Below are positions 61,237 through 64,000 of a stretch of 64,000 nucleotides of DNA, piece after piece. The position numbers and the translations under genes were made by a program. The DNA lies in contig NZ_FMVC01000007.1 of assembly GCF_900101855.1 (NCBI RefSeq), positions 266,345 through 330,344 of the forward strand, given 5' to 3'. This DNA is from Flavobacterium anhuiense. GTDB taxonomy: Bacteria; Bacteroidota; Bacteroidia; Flavobacteriales; Flavobacteriaceae. A model generated the notes under the pieces. That model was not told the origin of the DNA. It saw nothing but the letters and a program-made list of their open reading frames with translations, and searched no databases. Every line of letters starts with the position of its first letter. The stretch's first letter is position 1.

Positions 61237-61340
61237 TAACCGCAAAGACGCCGAGTCATCGCAAGGTTCGCTAAGCTTATTTTTAGCTTTGCTCCCGATA
61301 GCTATCGGATTACGTTTTTTGTTTGTGTCTTTGCGGTTAA
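61237..61340. repeat. CGCAAAG-word palindrome with an inserted CCCGATAGCTATCGG palindrome
   Basis: It opens TTAACCGCAAAGACGCCGAG and CGCAAGGTTCGC and closes with GTCTTTGCGGTTAA. TCCCGATAGCTATCGGA (61293-61309) interrupts the right half, as a near-identical palindrome interrupts 6678-6860. It separates the two GH30 genes. Confidence 0.82.
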
Positions 61341-61350
61341 TTTTTTATTC

Positions 61351-62988
61351 TTATTTATACGTTCCTACGTAGGTTACTATAGATCTAGCTGGAATTTCAA
61401 AACCAGCAACATCAACCGCTGTTCCTTTTTTCAAACTCAATGTTTCAGAAGTAATGTAAGGCGTTAATTTATTATCGGTTACAGCTCCGCCTGAAAGATT
61501 TAATTTGTAGGCTTTCGCCGATTTGCTCATGTTAACAGCAACGATTACCAATTTTTTATTTGTCGCATCTTTATAAGCCGTAACCATAACATCATTCAAA
61601 GCAGTTGAATTGTCAACACTAGGAATTTGAACTCTTACCATTCCTGGTTTAACGAAGAACGAAAAGTTTCCTAAAGCCCAAAGCGTTTTAGAATCTCTGA
61701 TGTATCCGTCATTTTTACAGTAATCGGCATTTCCAGCTCCGTTGCTTGCTCCATCATCTACGTGAATTAATCCATCTTTATAATCACCACGACTTACTGC
61801 CGTCCACCACTGCCAAGATGTGACACCTCCAACAGCAATGTCTGTGCTGATGATGCGTGCTGTCCAAAGCGCCAATGACATTCCTAAATCTCTACCTGCG
61901 CCTGATCCACCCGGAAGTTCAGCTGTTCCTGGGCTTTCTAATACACAATATTCAGATGACCAAAGACTAACTCCACCAACCGATTGAATTCTCGCAGCTG
62001 CTGACTGTCTGGAAGAAATCATTTCTTGCAACGGCCAAGCCTGCCAATAGCTATGTCCAGAAATTGTCTTTTTTACATTGCTTAAACCTCCAATATTTTT
62101 AGAAGAATTAGCGGCAAAAAAATAATCGATCTGATTGGATCTGCTTTCTTTTCCTGAAACAGTTTTGTATAAAGATTCATAAGACCCGGCTTCTCCCACT
62201 ACAATTTTTGCATCTAAGCCTTTTGATTGTAATTTTGGCGAAAGGACATTTACAAAACTATAAATATTAGCATTGGTTGCTGGAGAACCTTCTTGTCCAG
62301 AACCATCCCATTCATATTGCGGTTCGTTAAACGGACTCACATAATCAATAGTCAAACCATGTTCTGTTTTTAACTTTTCTAAGGATGTTGCCCAGAAATC
62401 AGCCAAATCTGGCATTTTACCTTCTTTTAAATTGTAAAATTCTTTGATCGTCGCATGGGCTTTTCCATTTTGAGTCAAATAAACAGGTGCGCTGTTGGCA
62501 AAAGCTAAAAGTTTTTCTACACCACGTTCTTTCGCGGCTTTCATAAACCAAACCTGACCTGCTTGTTTTGACATATTGTACGAAACTCCATCAGCAGTAA
62601 AGCATTCCGTTCTTCTCCATTCGTCTGTAATATCACTTGCGTCACCTTGTTCTGCGCTTCCTGTCCCAAGATTGAAACGCCACAAAGACAATCCAATTCC
62701 TTTTGGATTTCCGTCAGCATCCATACCTTGGCTGAATAATAAATCGGCTATTTTATTTCTTTTATCAGTAGGCCAATTTTTTCCAATAAAATTACATTGC
62801 CAAGCATCCGAAGCTCCAAAACTTTCCATGGTTTGAAGATTCATGTCTAAACTCACATTTAATTCCGCAACAGCATTTTCTGAACCTGAATTTTCAGATT
62901 TTTCAGCATCACAGCTTACAAAAAGGAAACTTGCGAAAAGTAAGCCTGCAAACAGCAGACTCACTTTATTTTGATTATTAAACTTCAT
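61351..62988 (-). CDS. Surface-type GH30 lipoprotein, probable endo-beta-1,6-galactanase
   Basis: The 545-residue protein starts at the ATG at 62986-62988, giving the signal KFNNQNKVSLLFAGLLFASF and lipobox FVSC (Cys about 27); a longer frame would overlap the SusD gene. The GH30 barrel has YVSPFNEPQYEWDG (acid/base Glu, about 221) and WSSEYCVLESPG (nucleophile Glu, about 346), with MESFGASDAWQCNFIGKNWP near the start. It is clearly paralogous to the gene at 59634. Lipoprotein export suggests it acts at the cell surface and cuts long chains before SusCD import, whereas the paralogue works inside. It starts one base after the SusD stop. Confidence 0.88.
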   Translation of the reverse strand: MKFNNQNKVSLLFAGLLFASFLFVSCDAEKSENSGSENAVAELNVSLDMNLQTMESFGASDAWQCNFIGKNWPTDKRNKIADLLFSQGMDADGNPKGIGLSLWRFNLGTGSAEQGDASDITDEWRRTECFTADGVSYNMSKQAGQVWFMKAAKERGVEKLLAFANSAPVYLTQNGKAHATIKEFYNLKEGKMPDLADFWATSLEKLKTEHGLTIDYVSPFNEPQYEWDGSGQEGSPATNANIYSFVNVLSPKLQSKGLDAKIVVGEAGSYESLYKTVSGKESRSNQIDYFFAANSSKNIGGLSNVKKTISGHSYWQAWPLQEMISSRQSAAARIQSVGGVSLWSSEYCVLESPGTAELPGGSGAGRDLGMSLALWTARIISTDIAVGGVTSWQWWTAVSRGDYKDGLIHVDDGASNGAGNADYCKNDGYIRDSKTLWALGNFSFFVKPGMVRVQIPSVDNSTALNDVMVTAYKDATNKKLVIVAVNMSKSAKAYKLNLSGGAVTDNKLTPYITSETLSLKKGTAVDVAGFEIPARSIVTYVGTYK

Positions 62989-62989
62989 G

Positions 62990-64000
62990 TTAGTATCCAG
63001 GATTTTGTTTAATGACATTACCACTTAAATCGATTTCTACTTGCGGAATTGGCCACAATAAGTGTTTAGAAGGATCAAAATTGATTCCTTTGTCTTGCGG
63101 TTCTCTCAAGTTAGTTGTTTCATATGGATCTGTAGAACTTAAATTATATTTCACAAAAGTTCCGTTTGGTCCCATTAAAGATTCTATAACCGGTCTTCCT
63201 GTTGTTGGGTCTTTTTCGCGGCGGATATCAAATAAACGCAATCCTTCAAAAGCCAATTCTAAACGGCGTTCTTTGTAGATTTGTCTCAATAAAGTTGGTC
63301 CCGAAATTCCTGTTTTTGGATCCAATTTCACACGTGCTCTAATGATGTTGATATCTGCTAAAGCATCACCACCTAAATGATAATTTGCTTCTGCTCTTGT
63401 CAAATACATTTCCGCCAAACGAATTAATGGAATGTTTAGCGGTAAGTGTCCGTCTTTTTTATCTAAAGAACGACGAGTTGCAATCGGAATATAATATTTA
63501 CGGCAAATACGTCCTGATTTATTATCGTTTAAGCTAAACTTATGTGTTGGGTTTAAAACTTCATCTCCATAAGCTGCTTCTCCCCATTTTGTGATAGTAC
63601 TTCTACGACGAATCACATCATTTTCAGAAAGATAAGCATTTTCTAAGTCACTTGTTGGCATACACCATCCCCATCCGTCTAAAACATCAGCAGCATCATT
63701 ACTTGGAAAATTCTTCTTGTCTTCTCCTCTTGCTCCAGATAAAGTTGGCAATGCCGCGCCTAAATCTCTGTTTTGAATAGAAGAAGACTGCGCTTCTAAA
63801 ATAGATTCTACTCCGTTATGATTGTTTACATTCCAAATATTTAAGAAATCTGCCTCTAACTGAAAAGGTCCTTCTGTGATAACTTTGTTCGAATAGGTTT
63901 TTGCCTCAGCCCATTTTTCTTGAAATAAAGAAACACGTGCCAATAAAGCATAAGCCGCCCATTTGTTTATTCTGCCGTCTCTATTTACAGGAGCACTTTC
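62990..64000 (-). CDS. SusD/RagB-family lipoprotein, 3' part only
   Basis: This is the C-terminal 336 codons of a SusD protein; the frame stays open to the right edge, where it reads PVNRDGRINKWAAYALLARV. The TPR-like helix WAAYALLARVSLFQEKWAEA, the segment IRLAEMYLTRAEANYHLGG, the signature LLRQIYKERRLELAFEGLRL and the end LLWPIPQVEIDLSGNVIKQN then PGY are diagnostic. It should bind the glycan of the GH30/GH2/GH27/GH43 locus; its SusC partner is expected just beyond the window. It overlaps no other gene. Confidence 0.95.
   Translation of the reverse strand, partial: ESAPVNRDGRINKWAAYALLARVSLFQEKWAEAKTYSNKVITEGPFQLEADFLNIWNVNNHNGVESILEAQSSSIQNRDLGAALPTLSGARGEDKKNFPSNDAADVLDGWGWCMPTSDLENAYLSENDVIRRRSTITKWGEAAYGDEVLNPTHKFSLNDNKSGRICRKYYIPIATRRSLDKKDGHLPLNIPLIRLAEMYLTRAEANYHLGGDALADINIIRARVKLDPKTGISGPTLLRQIYKERRLELAFEGLRLFDIRREKDPTTGRPVIESLMGPNGTFVKYNLSSTDPYETTNLREPQDKGINFDPSKHLLWPIPQVEIDLSGNVIKQNPGY

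Noticed and set aside
62989-63024. Upstream start of the second GH30 gene overlapping the SusD end
   Set aside because: The ATG at 62986-62988 gives a clean lipoprotein signal and follows the SusD stop by one base, as usual in these operons.
1-64000. tRNA, rRNA and prophage genes
   Set aside because: No cloverleaf, rRNA-like or phage/integrase sequence was recognised on either strand; a covariance search would be needed to exclude small RNAs.

Overview
This window is AT-rich DNA from a Bacteroidetes glycan degrader, most likely a Flavobacterium (inference). The case rests on SusC/SusD outer-membrane pairs, hybrid two-component and propeller regulators, enzymes with C-terminal type IX secretion (T9SS) tails, no Shine-Dalgarno sequences, and promoter boxes of the TTG / TAnnTTTG type. 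I saw no rRNA, tRNA, CRISPR array, phage or autonomous transposon.

Layout. (1) 1-5338, minus: an ECF sigma factor, a FecR anti-sigma factor, a SusC receptor with an STN domain, and the start of its SusD partner. (2) 5604-8827, plus: a secreted PI-PLC-like phosphodiesterase and a secreted calcineurin-like phosphoesterase. (3) 9107-20782, minus: secreted GH18, GH64 and GH16 enzymes downstream of a membrane propeller/LuxR-type regulator, which reads as a beta-1,3-glucan plus chitin module. (4) 21319-29868: a HAD phosphatase, a DUF4861-like protein, a LacI regulator, and a divergent uronate operon (YhcH/YiaL protein, KDG/KDPG aldolase, SDR oxidoreductase, mannonate dehydratase), then a secreted beta-helix protein resembling polysaccharide lyases. 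(5) 29996-45546, plus: a hybrid two-component sensor, a 30-residue membrane peptide, SusC, SusD, GH88, two GH2 enzymes and a DUF2911 protein. This looks like a PUL for a uronic-acid glycan that feeds region 4. (6) 45785-53047: a periplasmic three-subunit molybdenum hydroxylase of the E. coli PaoABC type, with a cysteine desulfurase, a MocA-like nucleotidyltransferase and an XdhC-type chaperone. (7) 53308-53640: a YegP-like protein. (8) 53715-64000, minus: a PUL with the end of a SusD, two GH30 enzymes, GH2, GH27 and a double GH43, best fitting type II arabinogalactan (beta-1,6-galactan).

The most unusual feature is in the intergenic DNA. Almost every gap of 80-280 bases holds a long imperfect palindrome whose arms repeat one short word (CGCAAAG, CAGATTT, ACACATAG, CACGGAT, TTGAAAC and others). 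Several are nested, one word family inside another. Two related copies of an ACACATAG-word element separate a sigma factor from its anti-sigma factor and susC from susD. I know of no function for these elements.

Limits: family calls come from motifs read by eye, with no database search. CAZy subfamilies and substrates are inferences.
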